Origin: Secundilactobacillus angelensis | Lineage (GTDB): Bacteria; Bacillota; Bacilli; Lactobacillales; Lactobacillaceae | Length of the DNA: 64,000 nucleotides | Direction of reading: 5' to 3' | Assembly: GCF_012641075.1 (NCBI RefSeq) | Contig: NZ_JAAXLJ010000006.1 | Location: forward strand, 62,001-126,000 | Part shown: positions 46,655 to 55,558 of the stretch, piece by piece | Position numbering within the stretch: the first letter of the stretch is position 1 | Layout of the letters: each line of letters starts with the position of its first letter | Translations under genes and position numbers: made by a program | The notes under the pieces: generated by a model | Database searches by the model: none | The model's input: only the letters and a program-made list of their open reading frames with translations | Told to the model about the DNA's origin: nothing

Positions 46655-46948
46655 TTAATTTACCTGATAACGCTCGATCTTCCCATACTCCTGCTCTTTC
46701 TTTTGAACAGCATTACGAAGATCGATATCATTTTGTAGATTTAAGAAATAGCGATCTGACACTCCGAAAAAACGACCAAGCCTTACTGATGTATCGACGG
46801 TAATTTCACGCCGGTCATGTAAAATATCCTGAATCCGCGAAGTTGGTACATTGATGTGTTTTGCCAAGGCATACGCAGATAGTTTAAGTGGCGTCATGAA
46901 TTCTTCTTGTAAAATTTCGCTCATCTTAGGAGTTGGAATTTTTGTCAT
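46655..46948 (-). CDS. higA: HigA-family antitoxin
   Basis: 97 residues. KLSAYALAKHINVPTSRIQDILHDRREITVDTSVRLGRFFG is the HigA/VapI helix-turn-helix, followed by FLNLQNDIDLRNAVQKK. It should neutralise the toxin encoded upstream and repress the operon. ATG at 46948 behind GGAGGAAGATAAC. Confidence 0.92.
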   Translation of the reverse strand: MTKIPTPKMSEILQEEFMTPLKLSAYALAKHINVPTSRIQDILHDRREITVDTSVRLGRFFGVSDRYFLNLQNDIDLRNAVQKKEQEYGKIERYQVN

Positions 46949-46966
46949 GTTATCTTCCTCCAAACT

Positions 46967-47251
46967 TTAATGGTAATCTATAATTTCAACGTTTATAAAA
47001 TCGTTTTGGTTTTCTACTTCAAAGATGATCCGATACTGTGAATTAATCTTGATGCTATACTCGCCGCGCCTATCTCCAATCAGCTGCTCCAAATGGTTCG
47101 CAGGTGGAATACGTAAATCATTAATATTTTCTGCACTATCTATCATCATTAGCTTACGCAGAGCAACTCTTTGAATTGATTGTGGTAATTTTTTTGAGAA
47201 CCGCTGGTGATACACTCTATCTGTTTCTTTATCCGCAAAACTTCTAATCAT
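46967..47251 (-). CDS. higB: HigB-family toxin (RelE superfamily)
   Basis: 94 residues. SFADKETDRVYHQRFSKKLP, DLRIPPANHLEQLIGDRRGEYSIKINSQYRIIFEV and the ending NVEIIDYH match HigB. It cleaves mRNA on the ribosome when free of HigA. Toxin-first order and an 18-bp gap to higA are standard for higBA. The region is somewhat AT-rich. Confidence 0.93.
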   Translation of the reverse strand: MIRSFADKETDRVYHQRFSKKLPQSIQRVALRKLMMIDSAENINDLRIPPANHLEQLIGDRRGEYSIKINSQYRIIFEVENQNDFINVEIIDYH

Positions 47252-47281
47252 ATTTTACCCTTTTGGACTATTTTAATTTAT

Positions 47282-47310
47282 ATTATACCTGATGCCCATG
47301 TACATGTAAA
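47282..47310 (-). promoter_or_regulatory. higBA promoter with overlapping palindrome
   Basis: On the minus strand TTTACA (47310-47305), 17 bp, TATAAT (47287-47282). The perfect palindrome CATGTACATG (47297-47306) overlaps the -35 and spacer and is a likely HigA operator. Confidence 0.65.
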
Positions 47311-47415
47311 CTATATATATTTTTTACCTCGGTATTTTACCATTCCTGATTAATAATGACTTTATCCTTAAATAAGGTTGGTGTACGATAAATATTATCA
47401 GGGGAGGTATCATTT

Positions 47416-47835
47416 ATGAAAAAATCAATTCTACTCACACTTGCCTTCAGCGCCAGTCTGGTTGGCGCTCTGGGGTTGTCTAGCACGTCTGCCAGCGCCG
47501 CGAAATATCGCAGTGGTTTGCCACCAATTTTGAGGCATACTAAATGGCATAGTGCTAAAACAGTCAAGCTTTCTGGTGTGCGGGCACATGCCAAGCTTAG
47601 TTTCAGAACGAAGTCACTATATTACGCACCCGCAATCGGTCCCGGCGCGCAAACGACCTACAAGCTGAAATACAAGTACATCGGCCATCACGCCTACTAC
47701 ATTACCGGCCGTGTCTATAATAATGCTCCTAAGGGCGGTTTGGCTTGGAAGTACAAAGTCACTCGTCCTAGCTCACATAAAATCTACGTTAAAGATTATA
47801 CCAATGGCGTTGCCAGCGGCACTTACTACCGTTAA
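47416..47835 (+). CDS. Small secreted basic protein, unknown function
   Basis: 139 residues. A clear Sec signal peptide (MKKSILLTLAFSASLVGALGLSSTSASA-AK) leaves a mature protein of about 110 residues, very rich in Lys and Tyr (YKLKYKYIGHHAYYITGRVYN, KYKVTRPSSHKIYVKDY). Similar small secreted proteins are widespread in lactobacilli without a known role. No sorting signal. GGGGAGG ribosome site; strong terminator after it. Confidence 0.75.
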   Translation: MKKSILLTLAFSASLVGALGLSSTSASAAKYRSGLPPILRHTKWHSAKTVKLSGVRAHAKLSFRTKSLYYAPAIGPGAQTTYKLKYKYIGHHAYYITGRVYNNAPKGGLAWKYKVTRPSSHKIYVKDYTNGVASGTYYR

Positions 47836-47841
47836 TACGAC

Positions 47842-47881
47842 AAAAGGACATCTCAATCAGCTGTGATTGAGATGTCCTTTT
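47842..47881. terminator. Bidirectional terminator
   Basis: A perfect 18-bp inverted repeat, AAAAGGACATCTCAATCA and its complement, with a four-base GCTG loop. Confidence 0.9.
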
Positions 47882-47892
47882 ATATGCCTGAA

Positions 47893-48615
47893 TTAATTTT
47901 GTAGGTTGATAGTGAAATCATATGTGTGATCAGAATTTTCATCTTCATCATCATCGGTATCATAATCAGCATCAAATTTAAATCTTACTGACTTCAATGA
48001 ATTTGCATTTTCTAATTTCTGAATAGGCAAGGTTACATTGCCAGACTTAGTGACACCTTTTGCAACTTCACCATCCCAGCTTTCCATAGAGTCAGCTCCA
48101 TGTTGTTCGCCATTATCATAAATTGCGGTCCCCTGTGTTGGATAAACATCAATATCTCTCGTAGGTGAGATGATAAAGTGCAAACGAACATATCCGTTAG
48201 TCTTAAAGGTCCCATCATTAGCAGATTCATATTTATGTGGTTTAGTCAACTTATAAACCGTTACTTTATCTACGGTGACTTTGGCTGGAGACCAACTTGA
48301 ATTGGAATAATCTACACTATAAACTTTCTTACCCGAAATAGAATATTGTTCATCATCAACTGTCACTGATGAAGCAGTTGCTTTGTCACTAGCAGCTTGT
48401 TCATTGCTACCTTTTTCGTTATCAGTCGTATTATGTGCTGTTGCTTTCGGTGCACGATCAGATTTTGAGGCTGAATTATTGTTGGAGCCACCCAAAAATC
48501 CAATCATGAGCAAAATAACAACAACTGCAAGGACCCAAATCCACCATTTTTTATACCAAGGAGTTACTTCTACGAACTTATTACCGTCTTTATCGACAAA
48601 TTGTTTTTTAGCCAT
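47893..48615 (-). CDS. Membrane-anchored protein with DUF4352/DUF5067-like outer domain
   Basis: 240 residues. A short polar N-terminus (FVDKDGNKFVEVTPWYKKWW) and one membrane helix (residues 26-43) are followed by a Ser/Asn/Ala-rich linker. The outer beta domain has YVRLHFIISPTRDIDVYPTQGTAIYDNGEQ and an acidic stretch near the end (DADYDTDDDEDENSD). The domain resembles the immunoglobulin-like DUF4352/DUF5067 group, whose function is unsettled. It starts 9 bp after the gene upstream, so the two are probably co-transcribed. Confidence 0.7.
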   Translation of the reverse strand: MAKKQFVDKDGNKFVEVTPWYKKWWIWVLAVVVILLMIGFLGGSNNNSASKSDRAPKATAHNTTDNEKGSNEQAASDKATASSVTVDDEQYSISGKKVYSVDYSNSSWSPAKVTVDKVTVYKLTKPHKYESANDGTFKTNGYVRLHFIISPTRDIDVYPTQGTAIYDNGEQHGADSMESWDGEVAKGVTKSGNVTLPIQKLENANSLKSVRFKFDADYDTDDDEDENSDHTYDFTINLQN

Positions 48616-48624
48616 TAAATTTTC

Positions 48625-49017
48625 CTACTTTCTGATTAGAGCAACAATTCCGGTAATGATAAAGAAAATACCACCAATAATTCCAAAATTACCACATGAG
48701 AATAAGAGCACGACACCAAGAACGATTATTGCGATACTAATTACGTTATGCTGTTTGTTAATAAAGAATAATAGAATGAAATCTACAATCGAAATTAAAA
48801 TGCCAAATAAAATCTCGATTGTATAAGATCCACCACCGCCTAAAGAATCAGCTACTGAAGCTATGCCAAAACCTGAAACCAGCGAAATGACAGATAAAAC
48901 TAAGCCAATAATACCTAAAATTAACTCGGGTGTTCTTTTCCGTCCTAATCCAACCTCAGAAGGTGTACTCACCTGCCTATATATTTTCCCATCTGCACCT
49001 TGAATCTTTTTTACCAC
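48625..49017 (-). CDS. Small membrane protein, unknown
   Basis: About 130 residues with three hydrophobic segments and glycine-rich turns (VADSLGGGGSYTIEI, FSCGNFGIIGGIF). The first 20 residues (VKKIQGADGKIYRQVSTP) echo the 'DGNKF' style N-terminus of the next protein, suggesting they work together. I use the GTG at 49017, eight bases after GGGAG. No family recognised with confidence. Confidence 0.6.
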   Translation of the reverse strand: MVKKIQGADGKIYRQVSTPSEVGLGRKRTPELILGIIGLVLSVISLVSGFGIASVADSLGGGGSYTIEILFGILISIVDFILLFFINKQHNVISIAIIVLGVVLLFSCGNFGIIGGIFFIITGIVALIRK

Positions 49018-49032
49018 CTGAAACACTCCCAA

Positions 49033-49330
49033 ATTATTCAGCTTTTATCGTCGATCAGTATTTGGACTACCCCTAAATGACATCCTTTGAAAAGTTGATA
49101 TACTGCCTTTTAAGTTTGAATTCACAATAAAAATTGACTCCTTCTAATTCAATACATCACAAAGTACATAGCACCCATCCCACAAAGCTCTACATAGTCA
49201 TATATAAGACGCTATTATATTAGTATAAATTTGCATTGAATATTAATAATACCTGACAACTCTAGTGATTTCAACAACAATTGTATCCTTTCACAAAGAT
49301 TCTAATGCCTTTAAATATATTGTTTGAGAA
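49033..49330. other. AT-rich intergenic stretch
   Basis: About 300 bases of low GC with no supported gene. It probably holds the promoter for the minus-strand membrane protein pair. Confidence 0.4.
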
Positions 49331-49331
49331 C

Positions 49332-49383
49332 TGACAGCAAAAAGCATCCCAATCCGATTTGATTGGGATGCTTTTTGCTGTCA
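49332..49383 (-). terminator. Strong terminator of the first surface-protein gene
   Basis: A perfect 23-bp inverted repeat, 49332-49354 against 49361-49383, with a six-base loop. The core is AAAAAGCATCCCAATC and its complement. Confidence 0.9.
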
Positions 49384-49386
49384 CTA

Positions 49387-52300
49387 CTAATCTTGTTTCC
49401 GCTTCTTCAGCCCCAGTGCACCCAGCAGCATACTTAAACTGAGTACGCCAAGACCAACAGCTGCGGATTCATCCGTTTCGTTGGTCTGCGGCAATGTCGT
49501 TTGCGCCACATGACCATCTTGCACATGATTTTGATCGTTGCCATCAACGCCAGTCGCATGAGCGGTACCGTGAGTCGTTGTATCACCATTTACGGGTGCA
49601 ACAACATGGCTGTCACTGCTATCAACATTGGTGGTTTCAGCTGAAGGATCAGCTTCAACGGCTTGTCCGTCACGGTCTTCACTGTTACTACCAACTGAAC
49701 GATCATCGCTCGTGGTACTAGCGTCAGCAGTCGCTTGACTATCATCCGTCGCCATGGATACATCTTTGCCACCACCTGCTGTTACAGTTGGCAAGTCACT
49801 AGTTTCCGTATTCAATGGTGTCGATACTTCACTGCCACCAGCATTCTTCGCAGTCACTGGAAAGACGATTACACCAGTATTCTTAGTAATCGTTTGGGTC
49901 ACGGGTGCATTGCCCACCAGAACATAACCAGCGGGTGCCGTGCCCTTAACAATGTTGCCTAAATTCCCGGTAACCGCACCGTGACCAACCACTTCACCGG
50001 TATCCACATCGATATATTCAACGGGATAGATTTCTGCACTAGGTGCGGTATTAGGAACGGATGTCTTAGTTGCGGATGTCATTCCAGGTGCAACTTTCGC
50101 CTGATAATAGGTAATCGCCCGCGTAACGTTTTGAATGGTATCTGTTGGATCAGTCTTACCCGCTGTTGCTGCAGCATTCACTCCGGCAACAGACGTCTTA
50201 TCCGGCACATAGAAGAAAACGTCGTCGCCGCTATCACCCATTCGAGTGCCTTGAATAATCGGTGCGTCCACTTCCTTGGTAGCTGCCTTATTTGGTGTGG
50301 CAGTCCAAGTATCAGTTACCAAATCGTGGTTGAGCGTCCAGTTAATCGTCTGAACATCCTTTTCTGGCAATTGCGAAATATCAACGTCTGTGGTGGCTGG
50401 TACAAATTTCACGGTAACTTTCTGGACCTTCTTGGTCGTCACTATCCGGTGAACCACGTGAATTGTGACCTCAATCGGCTTCTCGCCGACAATTTCAACG
50501 CTACCAGAAGTTTTCTGGTCAGTTGCGAAATCGTATCCGCCCGGCTGCGTAGCCGTCCACGTGACGGAACCATCAGCGTTACCGGTAATCGATTCCGTCG
50601 TGGTCATTACCGTTGCACCATCATTGTCATCGTCAACGTAAGTCAAGATGACCTGCACATCCGTTAAAGTCACTGGTGTCGGTGCTTCTAACTGACTTTC
50701 TTCTGGCGTCAACGGCGTAATTGGTGTGAGTTGACTGAAGTCCAGCAACGTCGAATCAAAGTTCCCTGGAATCGTCAGTAATTTTTGCAAAACACCCTGG
50801 AAATCATTTGTGATGACAGCGGATTGTTGATCCAAGGTCGTCACGGCGTTCGCCAAAGCCGTGGCAGCGTTGAAGATTGCCGCGTGCTCTTGAATGAATT
50901 TAGGCGAATAAACCGTATTGCCAGCAGCGTCCTTTTGGGTATTGGGATCACTTTGAGCCGCCGAAGTCATGGATGTTTTCATCAACGGTGACAGCGACAT
51001 ACCATAACTGTCGATCTGATCGTACAGCGTCTTCCAGAGACTATTAATCGTCTGGGTGAAGCCGGTGGTCGGGTCACCATTTTGATAAGCCATGGTTAAG
51101 AAATGATCCGTCGCCGGCACGTTAGCCAGTGCGGTCGTGCCCTCAGTGACTTGTTGCTGAACTGAATCCATAACGGTCTGCAAACGACCGCTGAGATCCT
51201 TCGTGGCATAGTAAACACCAGGAGACGTCTGCCAAACCACGTCGTTGGCTGCGTCTGCCGCTTTGAATGCGTCCAGCAGCGTCTGACCAATACTCAGCAG
51301 TTGGTCGGTTTGCGATTGATAAATCTGTTGCGCTTGCTCTTTGAGTGTCTGATTAAAAGCGGCATCGAAGGTTGTTTGGTCAAATGGCACGCCGGTACCA
51401 GCGTAAATCGTCTTGACGGTATTTTCCACCTGAGTCTTAGTTCCCTCAATGGTGCTTAATAATTTGGCAGCATAGGTTGAACTCACCGTTTTAGCCACTG
51501 CCGAGCCATTCGGACTCAGGTAACCAGAGGCAGTATTAGCCAGCGCGGATTCAATCCGGCCAACGGTGCCATCATCCTGGTATGGCAGCGCTGTGTCACC
51601 CACTTGTTTCATATAATTAAATAACGCAACCACTTCTGGATATGAGCCGGAAAAGTCGGTTTGACCGCTTTGAGCCTTATTCAGATCCGCCGTTAAATCC
51701 GCCTTAGCCACGGGCAAAATATCATCTTCAAAGGTAATCTGACCATCACCGTTTTGATCGGTATAGGTCTTCCCATATAACGTCGCGGCAACCGTCCCAT
51801 CTGTGGTGGTATCCGGTGTCACCAATACCTTAGCGGAGGATTGATCGGCCAAAGTAGTTGCATCCTTGATCATCGTGGTCAACCCAGCCGGACTTGCCGT
51901 CAACGCCGCGGCGTAGGCAGCGGTAGTGGAATCAGCAACCAACTGAGCAGCTACCGTGTTGGTGGTAGCATTGTACGCGTTAACGTCATCGCCAGCGGTT
52001 TTTACACTGTCTGGCAACGCGTCGTGCAAGGTCGTCAGTTGATCTTCGGCTGACTGTAAATGATCATTGGCGGTTGTCGCCGCGGTAGCAATTGTCGCTT
52101 GCTGACCAACCAAATCAGTGTATTCAGCATCAACCTTATCATAGTCAGTTTTCAACGCCGTACTAGTGGCTGGATCGACGGTTTCATACGTCGGCGCTTG
52201 TGTTGCAGCTTCGGTTTTATAGTTACTTAAATCAGTTTCGTAATCAGCCTTTTTCGTATCATAAGCCGTTTTGGCCGCATCAACTGAGCTGGCGGCTTGC

Positions 52301-52599
52301 TGATAATCATTGACAGCCTGAGTATAGGCGCCATTCTTAGCGTCCAAATAAATTGTCAACGCCTGCTGCGCAGTATCAGGATCAGTGGTGGCTGAACTAT
52401 CAGCCGCACCGGTTGTTGGCGCTGCAGCCTCACTCTGCTGTGTTGTATCTACCGCAGTCACAGTATCCGCTTGAGCAGTGACACTCCCACCCGCCAGCAA
52501 AACGCCGGTGAGCATCAAAGTACCCATCCCTGCAAACAGCCATTGTTTCTTTGCTTTATACATTTTGTAACGCATTGTTCTCTCCATACCATTTAACAT
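49387..52599 (-). CDS. Large LPxT-anchored surface protein with MucBP-like domains
   Basis: 1070 residues. Residues 9-45 form a KxYKxxKxW-type long signal peptide ending TAQA-D. A helical coiled-coil region (about 80-200) follows. A DQNGDGQITFED loop at 281-292 fits an EF-hand calcium site. Helical domains extend to about 620. Then come MucBP-like beta repeats (VILTYVDDDNDGATV, then QKVTVKFVPATT, IYPVEYIDVDTGEVVGHGAVTG). A Ser/Asp-rich stalk and a sorting signal (LPQTN at 1036, hydrophobic helix, KKRKQD) end it. It is covalently fixed to the wall by sortase and is probably an adhesin. A paralogue lies directly upstream. GGGGGGACCAAC precedes the ATG. Confidence 0.88.
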   Translation of the reverse strand: MLNGMERTMRYKMYKAKKQWLFAGMGTLMLTGVLLAGGSVTAQADTVTAVDTTQQSEAAAPTTGAADSSATTDPDTAQQALTIYLDAKNGAYTQAVNDYQQAASSVDAAKTAYDTKKADYETDLSNYKTEAATQAPTYETVDPATSTALKTDYDKVDAEYTDLVGQQATIATAATTANDHLQSAEDQLTTLHDALPDSVKTAGDDVNAYNATTNTVAAQLVADSTTAAYAAALTASPAGLTTMIKDATTLADQSSAKVLVTPDTTTDGTVAATLYGKTYTDQNGDGQITFEDDILPVAKADLTADLNKAQSGQTDFSGSYPEVVALFNYMKQVGDTALPYQDDGTVGRIESALANTASGYLSPNGSAVAKTVSSTYAAKLLSTIEGTKTQVENTVKTIYAGTGVPFDQTTFDAAFNQTLKEQAQQIYQSQTDQLLSIGQTLLDAFKAADAANDVVWQTSPGVYYATKDLSGRLQTVMDSVQQQVTEGTTALANVPATDHFLTMAYQNGDPTTGFTQTINSLWKTLYDQIDSYGMSLSPLMKTSMTSAAQSDPNTQKDAAGNTVYSPKFIQEHAAIFNAATALANAVTTLDQQSAVITNDFQGVLQKLLTIPGNFDSTLLDFSQLTPITPLTPEESQLEAPTPVTLTDVQVILTYVDDDNDGATVMTTTESITGNADGSVTWTATQPGGYDFATDQKTSGSVEIVGEKPIEVTIHVVHRIVTTKKVQKVTVKFVPATTDVDISQLPEKDVQTINWTLNHDLVTDTWTATPNKAATKEVDAPIIQGTRMGDSGDDVFFYVPDKTSVAGVNAAATAGKTDPTDTIQNVTRAITYYQAKVAPGMTSATKTSVPNTAPSAEIYPVEYIDVDTGEVVGHGAVTGNLGNIVKGTAPAGYVLVGNAPVTQTITKNTGVIVFPVTAKNAGGSEVSTPLNTETSDLPTVTAGGGKDVSMATDDSQATADASTTSDDRSVGSNSEDRDGQAVEADPSAETTNVDSSDSHVVAPVNGDTTTHGTAHATGVDGNDQNHVQDGHVAQTTLPQTNETDESAAVGLGVLSLSMLLGALGLKKRKQD

Positions 52600-52737
52600 G
52601 TTGGTCCCCCCAATGATGTTATGCTGTATAACTCATAAACATACCAATAGTCCCATTCTACGAGTAAAAAGTCAATTTAATCTGGTGAGATTGCTCAGTA
52701 AATATCGAAGGATTACAGCTGTAAATGACCATCATAA

Positions 52738-52778
52738 AAAGGCTATAAATCAGCGATATTTGCCAATTTATAGTCTTT
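52738..52778 (-). terminator. Terminator of the second surface-protein gene
   Basis: AAAGGCTATAAAT (52738-52750) pairs with ATTTATAGTCTTT (52766-52778), one G-U pair. TTTTT follows on the minus strand. Confidence 0.75.
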
Positions 52779-52796
52779 AATCTAACCCGTTAAAAT

Positions 52797-55373
52797 TTAA
52801 TCACGTTTGCGCTTCTTCAATCCTAGTGCGCCCAGCAATACGCTCATGCTGAGTAATCCTAGACCAGCAGCCGCGGATTCGTCCGTTTCGTTGGTTTGCG
52901 GCAACTTAGTTTGAGTAGCTGATGTATCCGTCTTCGTAGTGGCCGCCAATGCTTTGGCTGGTTCGCTACTGTTCACTTCGTCAGAAGTGCCAGCAGACTG
53001 TCCGGTTTGCGGACTCTGGCCTGGCGTATTGGTGCCTGTGGACTGTCCACCATTACCATTCTTAACGGTATCGCCGCCAGCATCGGTGCTGGTAGTGTTA
53101 TCCTCAGTCGGTTGCGTGGTCGTGTCCCCACTAGGTGTTTCCGTGGTACTGCCACCTTCTGGGGTATCGGTTGAACCGCCATTCTCAGGTGTGGTTGGCG
53201 TGCCACCAGTATCACCACCACCCGGATTAGTAGCTTCTTTGACCAAATGAACCACCACGGTAGCGTCCGTACCAGTGCCAATGGTCACCTCGCCGGAACC
53301 AGCTTGATCCTTCGCCAGTTGATAACCAGCTGGTACCACGGCGGTCCAGCTAGCCGCATCGCCATTGTGGCCAGTGAGCGCCTGCATCTTCACGGTGACA
53401 ATTCCGTCGTTACCCGGCGTGCCGTCATCCACGTAAATCAGATGAACGGTCATGTTCCCTAATACCAGGTTAACCTGTTGCGGGGCGGTAGGATCCGCTA
53501 AAGTTGGCGTCTGCAGATAAGTCATTTCCGGCTTAGGTAAATCATAGAAACCGTTAGCCGTCAGCAAATCGTTGAGCACATTTTCATAGTTATCGGAAAT
53601 CACAGACGACTGCTGCATCAAGCTGGTAATTGCATTTGCCAAAGTGGAAGCCGCTGTGTAAATCGGCTGGTTAGCCGCCACGAAATCTGAGGAATAGATC
53701 ACGTTCCCCGCAGCGTCATGGGTAGCAGCTGTATCCGCACCGGCCGCGTCGTATCTCAGCAGCGGTGACATGGACATGCCAAACTTGTCCAGCGTGTTGT
53801 AGAGGTTACCCCAAATACTGTTGATGGTTTGGGTAAAGCCACTACCAGCGTCGCCAGTGGCGTAGGCCACGGTTAGGAAATTATCAGATGGTGCCATGTC
53901 AGCCAGCGCCGTCTTACCGTCAGCAATCTGCTGCTTGGCGGTGGCAATGGCATTAGTCAACGTGGCCGTTAAAGTGTTCGTCTTAACCCCAGCAGATGGC
54001 GAAGTCGCCCACAGCACGTTACCGGAAGCATCCGCTGCCTGGAAGGCTTTCAAGACGCTATCGGCAATGCTAATAATCTGACTGGTCTGGTCATCGTAAA
54101 TTTTCAGCGCTTCAGCCTTCAAGTTTTCGTCAAATGACTTAGTGAAGCCTGCCTCATCAAAGGTGTTGCCGGTCTTGGTGTAATTTTGTTCCATGGCAGT
54201 TTGAATCTGCTGCTTAGTCGCTTCAATACTGTTCAGCAACTCCGTGGCATAGGTGGAGCCGAAGCCGGAAGCTAAGCCGGTACCGTTATCCATTAAATCA
54301 TAGGAAGCATCGGTGGCTTGACCAGAAGTGATCCGCCCTTCTGTGCCATCAGCTGTTTGATATGGAAAAGCCGTGTCCGCAATCTGTTTCATATAGTTGA
54401 ACAGCGTCGCAATGTCAGCGTAGGAACCCTTGAGCGGTGCCTGATTGGTGGGGTCATTAGTGAGCTGAGCCAGGTCTGACTTCAAATCAGCCGTCACGCT
54501 TGGCAACACATCATCTTCATAGGTAATCTGGCCATCACCATTGGCATCCGTGTAAGTTTTGCCTAGCAAGGTCGCCGTGAGGCTACCATCCGAATTATCG
54601 TTCGCTGGTACCAAAATATGCGACGCAGTGGCATTAGTCGTAAAACCGTCCACATCATTTAAGACCGCATTTAAGTTACCCGTTTGCGACTTCAGGGCTG
54701 TCTGATAAGCGTTAGCCGTAGAATCAGCCACTAACTTGTCAGCAGTATCCTTGGTGGTCTTGTTGTATTCAGCAATTTCCTTACCCGCATTTTTGATGCT
54801 GTCTGGTAAGGCGTTATACAGTGCGTCTAGCTTATCTTGAGCCGCTTTAGCCTGAGCGTTGGCATCCGTCACCTTTTGATTAATGTCAGTTTGTTGCTGC
54901 TTAACATTATCGTAGTTGGTTTTCACACTATTATATTCAGTATCCATTGAATCCTTAGTCGACTGGTCGGTGGTTTGATAGTCCGGCGCCTTGTCATTGA
55001 CATCGGTTTGATACTGATTAAGTTTCTTGTCATAGTCGTTCTTTTGGGTGTTATAGTCCGTGGTGTCCGTATCAACTTGCGTCTTAGTCTGATCAAGTTG
55101 GTTTTGGGCATTCTTATAGTCCCCATCCTTGTAATTCTGATAATCCGTTAATGCTTGCGGCTGCGTTGCATCAGTGTTTGCTGTATCTGCCGAATTAGAC
55201 GCTGCCTGCGCAGTAGGCGCCGTTGCGGTTCCGGCGGTGTCAGCCTGCGCCGTGGTGCTACTACCCATTAATAAGGCACCCGACATCATCACCACACCCA
55301 TACCAGCAAATAACCACTGTTTTTTCGCTTTATACATCTTATAATGCATGACCTTTTCGTTTCTTCTTGTCAT
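52797..55373 (-). CDS. LPxT-anchored surface protein, paralogue of the previous one
   Basis: 858 residues. Its first 45 residues nearly repeat those of the neighbour (HYKMYKAKKQWLFAGMG), and the coiled-coil region, the EF-hand-like loop DANGDGQITYED (276-287) and the following helical domains run parallel. Only one MucBP-like repeat is present (MTVHLIYVDDGTPGNDGIVTV), then a long Thr/Gly/Pro/Ser stalk and LPQTN at 824 with KKRKRD. The pair arose by tandem duplication. Sortase-anchored probable adhesin. GGGGGGGTTCTTC precedes the ATG. Confidence 0.87.
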   Translation of the reverse strand: MTRRNEKVMHYKMYKAKKQWLFAGMGVVMMSGALLMGSSTTAQADTAGTATAPTAQAASNSADTANTDATQPQALTDYQNYKDGDYKNAQNQLDQTKTQVDTDTTDYNTQKNDYDKKLNQYQTDVNDKAPDYQTTDQSTKDSMDTEYNSVKTNYDNVKQQQTDINQKVTDANAQAKAAQDKLDALYNALPDSIKNAGKEIAEYNKTTKDTADKLVADSTANAYQTALKSQTGNLNAVLNDVDGFTTNATASHILVPANDNSDGSLTATLLGKTYTDANGDGQITYEDDVLPSVTADLKSDLAQLTNDPTNQAPLKGSYADIATLFNYMKQIADTAFPYQTADGTEGRITSGQATDASYDLMDNGTGLASGFGSTYATELLNSIEATKQQIQTAMEQNYTKTGNTFDEAGFTKSFDENLKAEALKIYDDQTSQIISIADSVLKAFQAADASGNVLWATSPSAGVKTNTLTATLTNAIATAKQQIADGKTALADMAPSDNFLTVAYATGDAGSGFTQTINSIWGNLYNTLDKFGMSMSPLLRYDAAGADTAATHDAAGNVIYSSDFVAANQPIYTAASTLANAITSLMQQSSVISDNYENVLNDLLTANGFYDLPKPEMTYLQTPTLADPTAPQQVNLVLGNMTVHLIYVDDGTPGNDGIVTVKMQALTGHNGDAASWTAVVPAGYQLAKDQAGSGEVTIGTGTDATVVVHLVKEATNPGGGDTGGTPTTPENGGSTDTPEGGSTTETPSGDTTTQPTEDNTTSTDAGGDTVKNGNGGQSTGTNTPGQSPQTGQSAGTSDEVNSSEPAKALAATTKTDTSATQTKLPQTNETDESAAAGLGLLSMSVLLGALGLKKRKRD

Positions 55374-55429
55374 GAAGAACCCCCCCTATTCAGCCTATGA
55401 AGCGTTTTCACATATACACCATTATAGTT

Positions 55430-55449
55430 ACATTATTAGATGATAATGT
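55430..55449 (-). promoter_or_regulatory. Inverted repeat in the promoter region of the second surface-protein gene
   Basis: ACATTAT-TAGATG-ATAATGT lies just downstream of a minus-strand TTGACA (55452-55447), i.e. between -35 and -10. It is a candidate operator for regulated expression of the adhesin. Confidence 0.4.
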
Positions 55450-55558
55450 CAATTAAAAGCGGGTATTCTTTGGTTAGAAATTCAGTAAAAAAAGGATGCC
55501 GTCAATTCAGTCTTCACCGAATTAATGACACTCTTCTTACTTATAAATTGCGATACGT

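Noticed and set aside
47337-47594. Reverse-strand frame of 85 codons opposite the secreted protein
   Set aside because: It covers the signal-peptide region of a well-supported secreted protein and has no ribosome site.
49981-50667. Long forward frame (228 codons) inside the first surface-protein gene
   Set aside because: Composition is the complement of the adhesin's Thr/Asp-rich codons; rich in Cys, Arg and His without domain sense.
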